A stretch of DNA of 64,000 nt, taken from the NCBI RefSeq assembly GCF_021606685.1, contig NZ_WKCB01000006.1, forward strand, positions 1 to 64,000. Reading direction: 5' to 3'. The notes beneath the pieces are model-generated. The model saw only the letters and a list, made by a program, of their open reading frames with translations, was not told where the DNA came from and did no database searches. This stretch comes from Pseudomonas syringae. GTDB taxonomy: Bacteria > Pseudomonadota > Gammaproteobacteria > Pseudomonadales > Pseudomonadaceae. Of this stretch, positions 1 to 9,095 are shown piece by piece (within the stretch, counting starts at the first letter, position 1; the number at the start of each line of letters is the position of its first letter). Both the position numbers and the translations under genes were made by a program.

Positions 1-72
1 GCGGAGTGTCAGTCAATTATTCAGTGACTGACACTCCGCCTTCGCGAGCAAGCCCGCTCCCACATTTTGATT
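1..72. repeat. Right part of a REPIN cut by the window edge
   Basis: The arm at about 38-72 (cttcgcgagcaagcccgctc and following cccaca) is the right-hand arm of the REPIN family seen complete elsewhere in this window. The variable loop with tgagtgtcag-like sequence precedes it. The left arm lies before base 1. Confidence 0.85.
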
Positions 73-100
73 CGGTTTACATCCCGGGATTTTCGGCGTT

Positions 101-577
101 TCAGCCTTTGATTTCCTGGTAGCGCTTCTCCAGCTCCTGGCGGATCTGCCGACGCTGCTGAGCCTGCACGAACCGGCGTTTGTCTTCACTGTTGTGCGGT
201 TGCAGTGGTGGGACGGCGGCGGGTTTGCGCTGATCGTCCACGGCAACCATGGTGAAGAAGCAGCTGTTGGTATGGCGCACCGAGCGCTCGCGGATGTTCT
301 CGGTCACCACTTTGATGCCCACTTCCATCGACGTGTTGCCGGTGTAGTTGACCGACGCGAGGAAGGTCACCAGCTCACCGACATGGATCGGCTCGCGAAA
401 AATCACTTGGTCTACCGACAACGTCACGACATAACGGCCGGCATAACGGCTCGCGCAGGCATAAGCCACTTCGTCGAGATACTTGAGCAGGGTGCCGCCG
501 TGGACATTGCCTGAGAAGTTGGCCATGTCAGGGGTCATCAATACCGTCATCGACAGCTGGGCGTTTCCGGGTTCCAT
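101..577 (-). CDS. Acyl-CoA thioesterase, hotdog fold
   Basis: A 158-residue protein expected to hydrolyse acyl-CoA thioesters to free acid and CoA in the cytoplasm. The hotdog core contains NVHGGTLLKYLDEVAY near residues 24-39, where the HGG turn and the Asp/Glu of the central helix form the active-site region in the YciA/BACH group. The C-terminal tail, from about residue 120, is charged and helical (QRRQIRQELEKRYQEIK). The ATG at 577 is preceded by a weak GAGTG. The gene is monocistronic and divergent from the antiporter gene. A second, shorter hotdog thioesterase lies at 48031-48435. Substrate chain length cannot be read from the sequence. Confidence 0.85.
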   Translation of the reverse strand: MEPGNAQLSMTVLMTPDMANFSGNVHGGTLLKYLDEVAYACASRYAGRYVVTLSVDQVIFREPIHVGELVTFLASVNYTGNTSMEVGIKVVTENIRERSVRHTNSCFFTMVAVDDQRKPAAVPPLQPHNSEDKRRFVQAQQRRQIRQELEKRYQEIKG

Positions 578-871
578 AGCACACTCACGGGTTTGTAGGC
601 ATTGGTTGGGGAGGCACCTCTGCGGGTGCTGGAATCTTTTGCAGCGCCATCCCTAACGGGACGCCGGTGGGCGGCTGGTCGTCACGCCTGCGCCGATCTG
701 TTTCCATATATTGCACCGGCTTTCTGTTGGAAGTCGCGGTGTTAACCTTCAAAAGCCCATCTCAGGGCATTTCTTACGATCAAGGCAGACTTTTCCTTCC
801 GCGCTTTGCGACCGAACAAAGGCGCGTGTGGAAGTGGGAAAAGCGCCAGTACCCTCAAGGAGCCCCTCGCC

Positions 872-2635
872 ATGCACGCCATCAGCTTTATCCAGGACCT
901 GGCCGTGATCATGTTGGTGGCAGGGGTGGTCACCATCCTGTTTCACCGGCTCAAGCAACCGGTGGTGCTGGGGTACATCGTCGCCGGCTTTATCATCGGC
1001 CCGCATACACCACCGTTCGGCCTGATCCACGACGAAGACACCATCAAGACCCTGGCCGAACTGGGGGTGATCTTCCTGATGTTCTGCCTGGGCCTGGAGT
1101 TCAGCCTGCGCAAGTTGTTCAAGGTCGGCGCCACGGCGTTTATCGCGGCGTTCCTGGAAATCATCCTGATGATCTGGATCGGCTACGAAATCGGCCGCTG
1201 GTTCGACTGGAACACCATGGACTCGCTGTTCCTCGGCGCGATCCTGGCGATTTCCTCGACCACCATCATCGTCAAGGCGCTCAACGACCTCAAGATGAAG
1301 AACCAGCGGTTCGCCCAGCTGATCTTTGGCGTGCTGATCGTCGAAGACATTCTGGGCATCGGCATCATCGCCTTGCTGTCGAGCATTGCCGTCAGCGGTA
1401 CGGTCAGCTCCGGCGAGGTGTTTTCCACTGTCGGCAAGCTCTCGCTGTTCATGATTGTCGCGCTGGTCATCGGCATTTTGCTGGTGCCGCGCCTGCTCGC
1501 CTACGTGGCCAAGTTCGAAAGCAACGAGATGTTGCTGATCACCGTATTGGGCCTGTGTTTCGGCTTCTGCCTGCTGGTGGTCAAGCTGGAATACAGCATG
1601 GTGCTGGGCGCCTTCCTGATCGGCGCGATCATGGCCGAGTCCCGTCAGTTGATTAAGATCGAGCGCCTGATCGAACCGGTTCGCGACATGTTCAGCGCCA
1701 TCTTTTTTGTGGCAATTGGTTTGATGATCGACCCGCAGATTTTGCTGCAGTACGCCTGGCCGATCGCGGTAATCACCGTGGCGGTAGTGCTGGGCAAGAT
1801 GTTGTCCTGCGGCCTGGGTGCCTTTATCGCCGGTAATGATGGCCGCACCTCACTGCGTGTAGGCATGGGGCTGTCACAGATTGGCGAGTTTTCCTTCATC
1901 ATCGCTGCGCTGGGCATGACGTTGCAGGTGACCAGCGACTTTCTGTATCCGGTGGCCGTAGCGGTGTCGGCGATTACCACGCTGCTGACGCCTTACCTGA
2001 TTCGCGGTGCTGACCCGCTGTCGTTGAAGATTGCGGCGGTCATGCCCAAGCGCATGAGCCGGGTGTTTGGCATGTACGGCGAATGGCTGCGCAGCATTCA
2101 GCCGCAGGGTGAGGGCGCGATGCTGGCGTCGATGATCCGCAAGATCATCCTGCAAGTGGGGGTGAACCTGGCGCTGGTGGTGGCGATCTTCTTTGCCGGC
2201 AGCTACTTCGCCGTGCGTATTGGCGGGTATCTGGAGGGCTGGATCAGTGACCCGAGCTGGCAGAAGGCGTTGATCTGGGGTGGGGCGTTGCTGCTGTCGC
2301 TGCCGTTCTTGATCGCGGCGTACCGCAAGCTCAAGGCGCTGTCGATGCTGCTGGCGGAGATGAGCGTAAAGCCGGAGATGGCCGGGCGGCATACCCAGCG
2401 TGTTCGGCGGGTGATCGCCGAGCTGATTCCGCTGTTGTCGCTGTTGGTGATCTTCCTGCTGTTGGCAGCCTTGTCGGCCAGCATTCTGCCGACCAACAAG
2501 TTGCTGGTGCTGATCGCCGTGGTCACGGCGGCGGTGGCGGCGGTGCTCTGGCGGTGGTTTATCCGCGTGCATACGCGGATGCAGGTCGCCTTGCTGGAGA
2601 CGCTGGATAACCACAAGGATTCGCCGGAGCACTAA
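872..2635 (+). CDS. KefB-type monovalent cation:proton antiporter, CPA2 family
   Basis: A 587-residue inner-membrane protein with about 11-13 hydrophobic helices over residues 1-400, typical of the Na+/H+ exchanger domain of CPA2 carriers. Family features include GYIVAGFIIGP near residue 35, the conserved ISSTTIIVKAL and LIVEDILGI segments (ion-binding Asp in the latter) and GLSQIGEFSFI. There is no cytoplasmic RCK/TrkA-N nucleotide-binding domain. Residues about 430-560 instead add further hydrophobic helices, so gating should differ from E. coli KefB/KefC. I chose the ATG at 872 because AAGGAG lies about 10 nt upstream; an in-frame extension to 806 has no such site. Exchange of K+ or Na+ for H+ is inferred from the family. 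Confidence 0.87.
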   Translation: MHAISFIQDLAVIMLVAGVVTILFHRLKQPVVLGYIVAGFIIGPHTPPFGLIHDEDTIKTLAELGVIFLMFCLGLEFSLRKLFKVGATAFIAAFLEIILMIWIGYEIGRWFDWNTMDSLFLGAILAISSTTIIVKALNDLKMKNQRFAQLIFGVLIVEDILGIGIIALLSSIAVSGTVSSGEVFSTVGKLSLFMIVALVIGILLVPRLLAYVAKFESNEMLLITVLGLCFGFCLLVVKLEYSMVLGAFLIGAIMAESRQLIKIERLIEPVRDMFSAIFFVAIGLMIDPQILLQYAWPIAVITVAVVLGKMLSCGLGAFIAGNDGRTSLRVGMGLSQIGEFSFIIAALGMTLQVTSDFLYPVAVAVSAITTLLTPYLIRGADPLSLKIAAVMPKRMSRVFGMYGEWLRSIQPQGEGAMLASMIRKIILQVGVNLALVVAIFFAGSYFAVRIGGYLEGWISDPSWQKALIWGGALLLSLPFLIAAYRKLKALSMLLAEMSVKPEMAGRHTQRVRRVIAELIPLLSLLVIFLLLAALSASILPTNKLLVLIAVVTAAVAAVLWRWFIRVHTRMQVALLETLDNHKDSPEH

Positions 2636-2681
2636 CTAGTGCGGCATGGGGTGAGCGCGCTTGTTGTGGCAAGTGAGTTTA

Positions 2682-2814
2682 TTGTGGCGAGCGAGCTTGC
2701 TCGCGTTGGACTGCGCAGCAGTCCCAAAAAGCTCACCTCGCCACACCTGAAAGAACCCATGTGCCGGGCTGGGGCTGCTTCGCAGCCCAACGCGAGCAAG
2801 CTCGCTCGCCACAA
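2682..2814. repeat. Long REP-type inverted repeat
   Basis: ttgtggcgagcgagcttgct is repeated in inverted orientation at the right end, about 130 bp apart. Internal short palindromes (ggctgcttcgcagcc; ggactgcgcagcagtcc) occur as well. The same architecture recurs at 62809-62944 and, shorter, at 49984-50079. Confidence 0.85.
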
Positions 2815-2869
2815 AGTCTTGCCGCCACAATAAGGCTCGGTTAACACCCAAAGCCCTTCTGCACAGGTA

Positions 2870-3277
2870 TCAGCTTTCCAGCCAGACGTCCCGCGCCCAG
2901 TGCCATACCGATTCCCAGGTTTCTTCGGTGACCAGCTCTTCTTCGCCCGACCACAGCACCACGGTGCCGTCTTCTTCGACGCAGTAGTAGTCGTCGCCGT
3001 CCTGGCAGATCGGGATCATGCTGCGGTCAACGCCGGCATCCCAAGCGTTGGCGGCAACGTCCGGCAAGTAGGTGTGCGATTGCGGGTCGGTGACGGTCAC
3101 CGGCTCCAGGCTGCCGTAGACCACGTCGCTGACGGTCAGCAGGAATTCGCGGAAGACAAACGGGATGTCGATGAACAGCTGTTCTTCGATTTCCACCAGT
3201 TGGTCTTCGTCAGGCAGTTCCAGAGGAACCGGGACCGGTTCGTTGGCTTCACGCAATTGTTCGATGATTTCTTCCAC
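2870..3277 (-). CDS. SMI1/KNR4-like small acidic protein
   Basis: A 135-residue, strongly acidic protein without signal peptide. The segment EEQLFIDIPFVFREFLLTVS (residues about 31-50), followed by a region with conserved Asp/Tyr and a C-terminal Trp-rich helix, resembles the SMI1/KNR4 (SUKH) fold: an N-terminal helix, then 'P..y..fl...'. Translation starts at GTG 3277 with GAGG about 9 nt upstream. SUKH proteins are often immunity proteins to contact-dependent or secreted toxins, but no toxin gene lies beside this one. Its neighbours are a REP element and the type XI secretion gene. Conserved single-copy housekeeping homologues also exist in pseudomonads, so an immunity role is not supported here. 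Confidence 0.6.
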   Translation of the reverse strand: MEEIIEQLREANEPVPVPLELPDEDQLVEIEEQLFIDIPFVFREFLLTVSDVVYGSLEPVTVTDPQSHTYLPDVAANAWDAGVDRSMIPICQDGDDYYCVEEDGTVVLWSGEEELVTEETWESVWHWARDVWLES

Positions 3278-3397
3278 GGCCGGGATCCTCTTGCTAGATG
3301 GCGCGGTTTATAGGGGCGTTTTATACAGTAGCTCGCTATAAGTGCAACCGTGAAATAGAAATCCCGGCGTCAGCACATTGCCTGTGACAACGGCGGA

Positions 3398-4897
3398 CTA
3401 GAACTGTTTCTCCAGTTTTAGGCTGATGCTGTTTTTGTCGTAGGAGTAAAGCCAGTCGATATTGCTCTGCACCTTGCTGTATTTGACCGTGAGGCTGGGA
3501 ACGATGTCGTACACCGCCAGGCGCGGCGCACGCAGAATGAAGGTGTAGCCTTGTTCTTCGTCATAGCGTCGGTCATCGAGGATTGCGCTGTAGGCATCGT
3601 ACTGACGCTGACGGTACGAGGCGAAAAGGACTGCGCTGACGCCGAGGTCAAAGTCCTTGGCGACCCCCAGGCGTACGCCTTTTTGCAGGTAGGCCGCCGT
3701 GCGGTCGCGGGTGTTACGGTCGGTGATATCGACGCCGCCGAACACCGTCCACTGGCGCGGCAGCACTTGAAACAGCGTGGCGTACACCGACCGGGTGCCA
3801 CCGTCGAGGTTGCTGTTGATCTCGTGCTTGTACGCCATGTCCTTGTAGTCGCCTTCGAGCTTGAACATGCGCGTGGCGGACAAGGTGTGCATCCACTCAC
3901 CGTGCAGCCCCCAGGCGCTGTACATGGCATTGTCGCCAATGGTGTTGAACTCGTACGACGGCCCGAACGCGTACTGGTTGCGCGCGTCGTGGTAGCTGTA
4001 GCCGGCGTTGTTGATCACCGTGCCTTCGTTGTACATGCTCTCTTTTTCGTAGGCCTGGCCATACAGTAATGAGCGTACGAACAACCCATGGTGGCCGCTG
4101 ATCGCCACGCGTTTGTTGAGCGTGGCTTCGTAGTCCTGGCCATGGGCAGACACGGCCTTGGGCAGCGAGCGTTTGACCAGGATGGTTTGCTGATCGGTGA
4201 CGAAGCGGTAGGTCACGGTACTTTCGGAAGACTGGTTGAGGTTGTCGCTCCAGGTCGGGCCGATGGCGAAGGAGCCTTGCCAGTCTTCACGGTGGTCGAG
4301 CGCCTGGATAAAGCTGTCGACCGTCTTGCCCAGGCCCATTGCCTGTGCGTCTGACGGGCTGAGGCCGGTGCTGATCTGCTCGAACCCGACTTTGGCGTCG
4401 CGGTCCTTGCGATTTTCGAACTGTACCCGCGCCAATTCCAGGCGGCCGGGCAGGAAGTCGGGTTGTAGGGCGAGCAGTTCGCGATAGTCGCTTTCTGCCT
4501 GGTCCAGATCGCCGTCGGCGCGGGCCAGGCCGCCATTGGCGTAGGCGGTGAGCATCGGGTCGTGGCCGGGCAGGGCGGTGTAGCGTTTGAGATAGTCGCG
4601 GGCCTGGGGCCATTGCTGACGCTGGACGGACACGTACACCGCGCGGCCCAGCTCATCCAGGTTGTTGCCGACGGTGTAGGTCTGGCCGTCGATGTCCAGC
4701 AGTGGCGCGCTGCCGTCGCTGGGCAGTTCATCCTTGAGCAGCTCGCGCTCCTGTTTGTTGGCGCGGTACTCGATGGTCTGGTTAAGACGCAGGGTGGTGT
4801 CCTGGTCGGCGGCGAACACCGCCGGGGCCATGAACAGCAGCAAAGAAAAGGGCAACAGGTGCAGCGTGAGGGGGCGCTTGCAGTAGGGCTGGGGCAT
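3398..4897 (-). CDS. Slam-type outer-membrane exporter (type XI secretion, DUF560)
   Basis: A 499-residue protein with a cleavable signal (hydrophobic LLPFSLLLFMAPAVFA, ending near residue 29). Residues about 75-185 contain TPR-like helices (LARADGDLDQAESDYRELLA; LELARVQFENRKDRDAKVGF). From about residue 205 to the end it is a beta-barrel rich in alternating aromatic strands, finishing SISLKLEKQF with a terminal Phe as expected for BAM insertion. This periplasmic TPR plus 14-strand barrel layout defines surface lipoprotein assembly modulators and type XI secretion proteins. They move a specific cargo across the outer membrane. The adjacent upstream gene codes for a protein with the matching cargo C-terminus, so the pair is very likely exporter and substrate. 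A hairpin at 4932-4960 separates them. Confidence 0.82.
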   Translation of the reverse strand: MPQPYCKRPLTLHLLPFSLLLFMAPAVFAADQDTTLRLNQTIEYRANKQERELLKDELPSDGSAPLLDIDGQTYTVGNNLDELGRAVYVSVQRQQWPQARDYLKRYTALPGHDPMLTAYANGGLARADGDLDQAESDYRELLALQPDFLPGRLELARVQFENRKDRDAKVGFEQISTGLSPSDAQAMGLGKTVDSFIQALDHREDWQGSFAIGPTWSDNLNQSSESTVTYRFVTDQQTILVKRSLPKAVSAHGQDYEATLNKRVAISGHHGLFVRSLLYGQAYEKESMYNEGTVINNAGYSYHDARNQYAFGPSYEFNTIGDNAMYSAWGLHGEWMHTLSATRMFKLEGDYKDMAYKHEINSNLDGGTRSVYATLFQVLPRQWTVFGGVDITDRNTRDRTAAYLQKGVRLGVAKDFDLGVSAVLFASYRQRQYDAYSAILDDRRYDEEQGYTFILRAPRLAVYDIVPSLTVKYSKVQSNIDWLYSYDKNSISLKLEKQF

Positions 4898-4920
4898 TAC
4901 CGGGCTCTCGGAATCGCTTC

Positions 4921-4960
4921 AAAACGCCAAAAGCAAGTGCCTGACCGTCAGGCACTTGCT
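4921..4960 (-). terminator. Hairpin between cargo and exporter genes, likely partial terminator
   Basis: A perfect 14-bp stem (agcaagtgcctgac at 4932-4945, complement at 4947-4960) with a one-base loop lies between the cargo stop and the Slam start. On the minus strand it is followed by an interrupted T-tract (TTTTGGCGTTTTG). Incomplete termination here would give more cargo than exporter. Confidence 0.6.
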
Positions 4961-4989
4961 TGCGGGTGCTACATCAGTTCACGCCGCGC

Positions 4990-5751
4990 TTACTTGGCTA
5001 CGCCGCCGAAAGCGGTGTCGTAGTCGCGGTTGGCGAACTTGGCGATACCGGCCAGCGACGCGGTAGAACCTGCGCCGAAGAAGCTGCCTTGGGTGGTGCC
5101 GGTGGACAGCAGGCCGTTGGTGGTGGGGTTCAGGGCTGCTGCGGAGCCGCTGAAGGCGGCGGTGGTGGTGTTGATGTTGGCGTTCACCGCCACGCGCAGG
5201 TTGGCGTTGGCGATCGAACCGGTCAGGGTCGGCGAGGCCGTGCCGAAGGATGCGGTCAGGTCGCCGGACAGCACGTTGGCGCCGGAGTAGTTGTTGATGC
5301 CTTGTACCGCATAGGTCACGTTGGCAGTTGGCAGTACGCGGCCGGTGGTGTCGCCGGAGTAGTACACGACGCGGGTCGGGTCGTTGTGGGTGCCGTTCTG
5401 CGACCACTCGCCGTAGTACACCTGCTGCGTGGCGACCTGTTTGAAGTCAAAGTTGCCCAGCGCCGCATGGGAGGCTGGCATCATGGCCGGGGTGATCGTG
5501 GTAACGCCGTTGGCGTCCGTGGCAACCATGCCTTTAAGGCCGCTGAAGCCTACTTTTGCACCGCCGTAAAACGCCAGGACGCCAACGGCCGGCTGGCCTG
5601 GAGTGCCAGGGTGGTTCACGGTACCCGTGCCGCCAGTGCCTTCAACGACAATTGCGCCGGTATAACTTTGCCCCGAAGAAACATCTGCTTGAGCAACGCC
5701 AGCCAAACCAAGAAGAGCCACTGCCAATACTGTGTAGTTGAAAGTTTTCAT
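4990..5751 (-). CDS. Secreted hemophilin-like cargo of the Slam exporter
   Basis: A 253-residue protein with a Sec signal (MKTFNYTVLAVALLGLAGVAQA, then D). No lipobox cysteine follows, so it should be a soluble secreted protein, not a surface lipoprotein. The N-terminal half (about 25-125) is Gly/Tyr/His-bearing and of unknown fold. The C-terminal half is beta-rich with Asn/Thr repeats and ends with GSFFGAGSTASLAGIAKF then a YDTAFGG motif. That matches the TbpB-like handle barrel with LAG and FGG motifs by which Slam proteins recognise cargo. HphA/hemophilin proteins of this build bind heme and hand it to a TonB receptor, and such a receptor gene is immediately upstream here. The ATG at 5751 is chosen for GGATG 8 nt upstream. 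Heme binding is inferred; His and Tyr candidates occur in the N-terminal half. Confidence 0.72.
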   Translation of the reverse strand: MKTFNYTVLAVALLGLAGVAQADVSSGQSYTGAIVVEGTGGTGTVNHPGTPGQPAVGVLAFYGGAKVGFSGLKGMVATDANGVTTITPAMMPASHAALGNFDFKQVATQQVYYGEWSQNGTHNDPTRVVYYSGDTTGRVLPTANVTYAVQGINNYSGANVLSGDLTASFGTASPTLTGSIANANLRVAVNANINTTTAAFSGSAAALNPTTNGLLSTGTTQGSFFGAGSTASLAGIAKFANRDYDTAFGGVAK

Positions 5752-5837
5752 TTCATCATCCATTGAGTGAATTTAATTAAGTCAACACGTCAAGCATCTG
5801 CCAAGTTCTCTTAGCCTCCCATGGTGCACCTCACAAG

Positions 5838-8800
5838 TTAGAACGTAGTGGTAAAGCCGATTTTCAGTGTTCGACCCGGTGCGGGCATGGCCGAACGGGT
5901 TAAGGGATCGATGTAATAAAGGTTGCTCAAGTTGGTGCCGGTCAGTTCGATGGACGCGTCATCCGTCAACTTGTAATTGACGTACGCGTCGTAGGTAATA
6001 ATGCTGTCCCACGACATCGGTGTATTGATGTAATAACTGACCATCGCGCTGTCTGGGTAATTACTGTAGAACTTGCTTTGGTGCTGACGGTAATAAATCG
6101 CGCGCCCGCCAACTTCAAGTTTGCGATTAAAGAAGCGCGCGCCCAGCCCCAGGTTGGCCGACCATTCCGGCTGGGCCATGCTCACCAGGTAACCGCCCAC
6201 AAAGCCGTCCTCCACACAATTGGGCGTGCTGCCGTTGGTGCTGATCGCGACGGCCGAGTCTTCGTCACAGACTTTGTTTTTCAGCACATGGGCGATGCTC
6301 AGGTCGGTAAACACACGGCCGTTGTCGTAACGCCCCTGGAACTCCACCCCGGAAGTTGTCTGTTTCTCCAGGTTACTGAAGCGTAACTCCGGGCTGCGCT
6401 CAATGACGTTCTTGATGGTGTTGTGGTAATAAGTCAGTTTTATATCGGCGCGTTCACTGCCGCCCCAGCCCGCTAGGTTATGGATATACGCGGCTTCATA
6501 GTTATACGCATGTTCGGGCTCCAGCCCCCAGGGATTGACCGATGAAGAAAAGCCAAGCGTACTTTCAAACATGCTGGGGTAACGAATAGCTTCGCTATAA
6601 CGGAAATACACTCTGCCGTTTTCCGAGGTGTAAAAAGTGGCGGACACATTGGGTGCCCAGTCACTGTCCTTCTGGTGTTTAGCACTGACATCTTTTTGAT
6701 AGCCGATGTTATTGCCGGAGGCACTGCACGCGATGATGTTTTCACCTGCATTCAAACCATTGATGCAGGGGTTGTTGGCGCGCGAGTATTTGCCTTTTCC
6801 GTTACTGGCCCAGTTCGCTTGATGCTGGGTGTCCTGAACACGCGGCGTGTCTTGCTTGATCTGTTCTATTTCTTGCAGGCGCTGGGCTTCCGGAATGCCG
6901 AACATGTCCCAGAAGAACTGGTTGGCCGCGACTTTCTGATCGACATCGGCTTGCCACTCGGCCGTGCTCAGCGTTTTTCGGGTGGTGTAACTGACGGTCC
7001 TGCCGGACTCCACGAACTGCGTGGTGACCCCGGTGCTGTCCTGGGTTTGCTTCAAGTAATCATCAAACGCCCAATACGACGAATACCGCGCGCCTGCCGT
7101 GAATTTGGCGAAGGTCACCGGGCGCCAATCGAAGTTGAAGTTGTACTCGCGCTCATCACGACGCCCGGCCCGTGGGTTCATGCGCAAGGTGTCGAAGATC
7201 GCAGGATCGTAATAGTCATCCTTGGAACTGAGCTTTTCATGCTGGTAGCTGGCGCCGAGGGTCAGGTCCAGGCTGTCGAGCATCTTGAATTTATTGCTTA
7301 GGGTCACCCCGGCCCGGTCATGCTGGGCGTTGGCCACAGCGGTGTTCCTGAACTGCGGGTTGGCCGCGCTGGTGGCATTGGGCACGCCGCCGCTGGTGTA
7401 GGTATCGCTTTGAGTGTTGGTGGCCCAAAAGTTGGAATAGAAATCCACCCACGGGTTGTCCTGGGGCTTGAGGTTGTATTCCAGGTTGTAGGCTTTGCTC
7501 TGTACATGGCTCAGGGGCCATTGCGGTACGCCGCTGGTTTCGGCGTCGAACTGGTCGCCGGGGCGGAAGAACGAGATACGCGACGGCATGATTTCGCCGT
7601 ACAGCGAATCGGTGTCGCGGTAGCCGAACTCCAGGGATTGGTCCTCATCGATCTTGAGTTTGGCCTTGGCCAGCCAGGACTCCATCTTGCTCGAGGTATT
7701 GGGCACTTCATCGCCCGGCTTGTAGATATTGGCCAGGTTGGGGATGTAGTCGAACTGGCCGTTGATCTGCTTGCCGGTGGAGTAGAAATCGGTCTTGTTC
7801 TTGCCCGCGTAGTGGTTGCCTTTTTCGCGGTAGGCGTAGGCGGCAAGCAGCTCGAATTTTTCCTGGCGAGTGCCAAGGGCCAGGCGATAGGCCGTGTCGT
7901 CGCCGGAGAACAGGTTGTTGTCGCGCCCTGTGCGCGGGTGTTTGTAAAGCGACGGGTCGTAGTAGGAATAGATCGGGATGTACTGGTAGTCGGCAGGCGG
8001 ACTTTGCCCGGTCATCAGCGTCGGCAGCTTGGGGGACACCGCGTTGTTGCTGGCTTCCATTTTCAGCTCGCCACCGTACTCCTGGCCTTCCTTGAGGATG
8101 TCATCCACGTTCAGGGTGTTGGCCACCACCGCACCGCCGACGCCGCTGTAGACGTTGCGTTCAAGGTTTGGCCCCTTGAGCACCTTGATGCTGCCAATCA
8201 GGTTGGGGTCGATGTAGTTACGGTTGTTGGCGCCCATGTAACCGCGATACACCGTCAACGCCTGTTCGGTGCCATCGATGGTCAGCGGCACGCGGCCGGG
8301 GCCCTGGATGCCGCGTACGTTCGGGTCCAGCGCGCCACTGTTGCGGCCGTCGCCGCTGTAGACGTTGAGCATGCCCTTGAACATATCGGCGGGCGCGGCG
8401 CCTTTGTAGCGTTCGATCTGCTCCTTGCCGGAGTAGACCGAGGAGGTGTCCTGGTCGTAGACGTCGTTGTAGCCCTTTTCGTCGCGCGACTCCTTGCCCT
8501 CCATGCCGAGCACGTAGATCGGCGCCAGGTCGCCTTGCTGGATGGCACTCGTGCCTTGCGCGGATTGCACCTGGATGACAGGCCGCTCAGGCTCGCCGAC
8601 CAGGCTGTAGGTGACGGCCTGATTGGCCAGCAATTGCTGCAATGCGGCGTCCAGGGAGAGTCGGCCCTTGACCGGGTTGGCGTTGCGACCGGTGAGGTCG
8701 TTGCTGCCCAGGTAGAGTTCCACGCCTGCCTGACGTGCCAGCAGCACAAGGCCGGCATCCAGTGAGGACGCGGGCACATCGAAGTCGTGATAGCCGCCAC

Positions 8801-8951
8801 GAGTTTGGGCGTGTGACGCGCTGGGCACGAAGTTGCCCCGCGTGGAGCTGATATCTGCAGCATTGGCGCACAGTGCAAAAACCGCCAACTGAATGCCCAG
8901 GCTCAGTTGCGTGCGGTTTATCGCTTTGCGCTTCTTGTTCTTCTGTTGCAT
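5838..8951 (-). CDS. TonB-dependent transducer receptor, probable heme/hemophilin receptor
   Basis: A 1037-residue outer-membrane receptor. After a signal peptide (to about residue 31) there is a secretin/TonB short N-terminal (STN) domain at about 57-130 (FDVPASSLDAGLVLLARQAG). A TonB-box-like stretch LAPIYVLG follows near 143. The plug runs about 165-300 (DPNVRGIQGPGRVPLTIDG) and then a large barrel ends KIGFTTTF. A YSEAIRYPSMFE...GLEPEHAYNYE segment near residue 830 corresponds to the FRAP/NPNL box of heme receptors, but the exact motif is degenerate. The STN domain marks it as a signal transducer to the adjacent FecR. It is followed at 75-90 nt by the cargo gene. I start at ATG 8951; an in-frame GTG lies at 8969. 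Confidence 0.85.
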   Translation of the reverse strand: MQQKNKKRKAINRTQLSLGIQLAVFALCANAADISSTRGNFVPSASHAQTRGGYHDFDVPASSLDAGLVLLARQAGVELYLGSNDLTGRNANPVKGRLSLDAALQQLLANQAVTYSLVGEPERPVIQVQSAQGTSAIQQGDLAPIYVLGMEGKESRDEKGYNDVYDQDTSSVYSGKEQIERYKGAAPADMFKGMLNVYSGDGRNSGALDPNVRGIQGPGRVPLTIDGTEQALTVYRGYMGANNRNYIDPNLIGSIKVLKGPNLERNVYSGVGGAVVANTLNVDDILKEGQEYGGELKMEASNNAVSPKLPTLMTGQSPPADYQYIPIYSYYDPSLYKHPRTGRDNNLFSGDDTAYRLALGTRQEKFELLAAYAYREKGNHYAGKNKTDFYSTGKQINGQFDYIPNLANIYKPGDEVPNTSSKMESWLAKAKLKIDEDQSLEFGYRDTDSLYGEIMPSRISFFRPGDQFDAETSGVPQWPLSHVQSKAYNLEYNLKPQDNPWVDFYSNFWATNTQSDTYTSGGVPNATSAANPQFRNTAVANAQHDRAGVTLSNKFKMLDSLDLTLGASYQHEKLSSKDDYYDPAIFDTLRMNPRAGRRDEREYNFNFDWRPVTFAKFTAGARYSSYWAFDDYLKQTQDSTGVTTQFVESGRTVSYTTRKTLSTAEWQADVDQKVAANQFFWDMFGIPEAQRLQEIEQIKQDTPRVQDTQHQANWASNGKGKYSRANNPCINGLNAGENIIACSASGNNIGYQKDVSAKHQKDSDWAPNVSATFYTSENGRVYFRYSEAIRYPSMFESTLGFSSSVNPWGLEPEHAYNYEAAYIHNLAGWGGSERADIKLTYYHNTIKNVIERSPELRFSNLEKQTTSGVEFQGRYDNGRVFTDLSIAHVLKNKVCDEDSAVAISTNGSTPNCVEDGFVGGYLVSMAQPEWSANLGLGARFFNRKLEVGGRAIYYRQHQSKFYSNYPDSAMVSYYINTPMSWDSIITYDAYVNYKLTDDASIELTGTNLSNLYYIDPLTRSAMPAPGRTLKIGFTTTF

Positions 8952-9025
8952 GTGCAAAGCCGGCCTCACTAAAGCAAATAAGAGTTATTCACATGTAGTA
9001 GAAACGCAGCAGCCACACAAACGCG

Positions 9026-9044
9026 ATAGATCGATATGATCTAT
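9026..9044. promoter_or_regulatory. Perfect inverted repeat upstream of the TonB receptor gene
   Basis: atagatc-gatat-gatctat: 7-bp perfect arms with a 5-bp spacer, in the 144-bp gap between the FecR stop and the receptor start. It could be an operator or mRNA hairpin. It is not a Fur 7-1-7 site. Confidence 0.4.
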
Positions 9045-9095
9045 GTATCAGGATTTATATGAATATGCAGAGTGGGCGCGGCGTGGCGCCGATCG

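Noticed and set aside
578..871. Possible small gene between the thioesterase and antiporter genes
   Set aside because: The only frames are N-terminal extensions of the antiporter or shadows (for example 667-1656 plus), with no Shine-Dalgarno or recognised family. The gap probably holds the two divergent promoters.
2870..3277. Immunity gene of a toxin pair (SMI1/KNR4-like)
   Set aside because: No toxin or Rhs/CDI gene neighbours it, and the large toxin-like gene is 27 kb away. Function left open.
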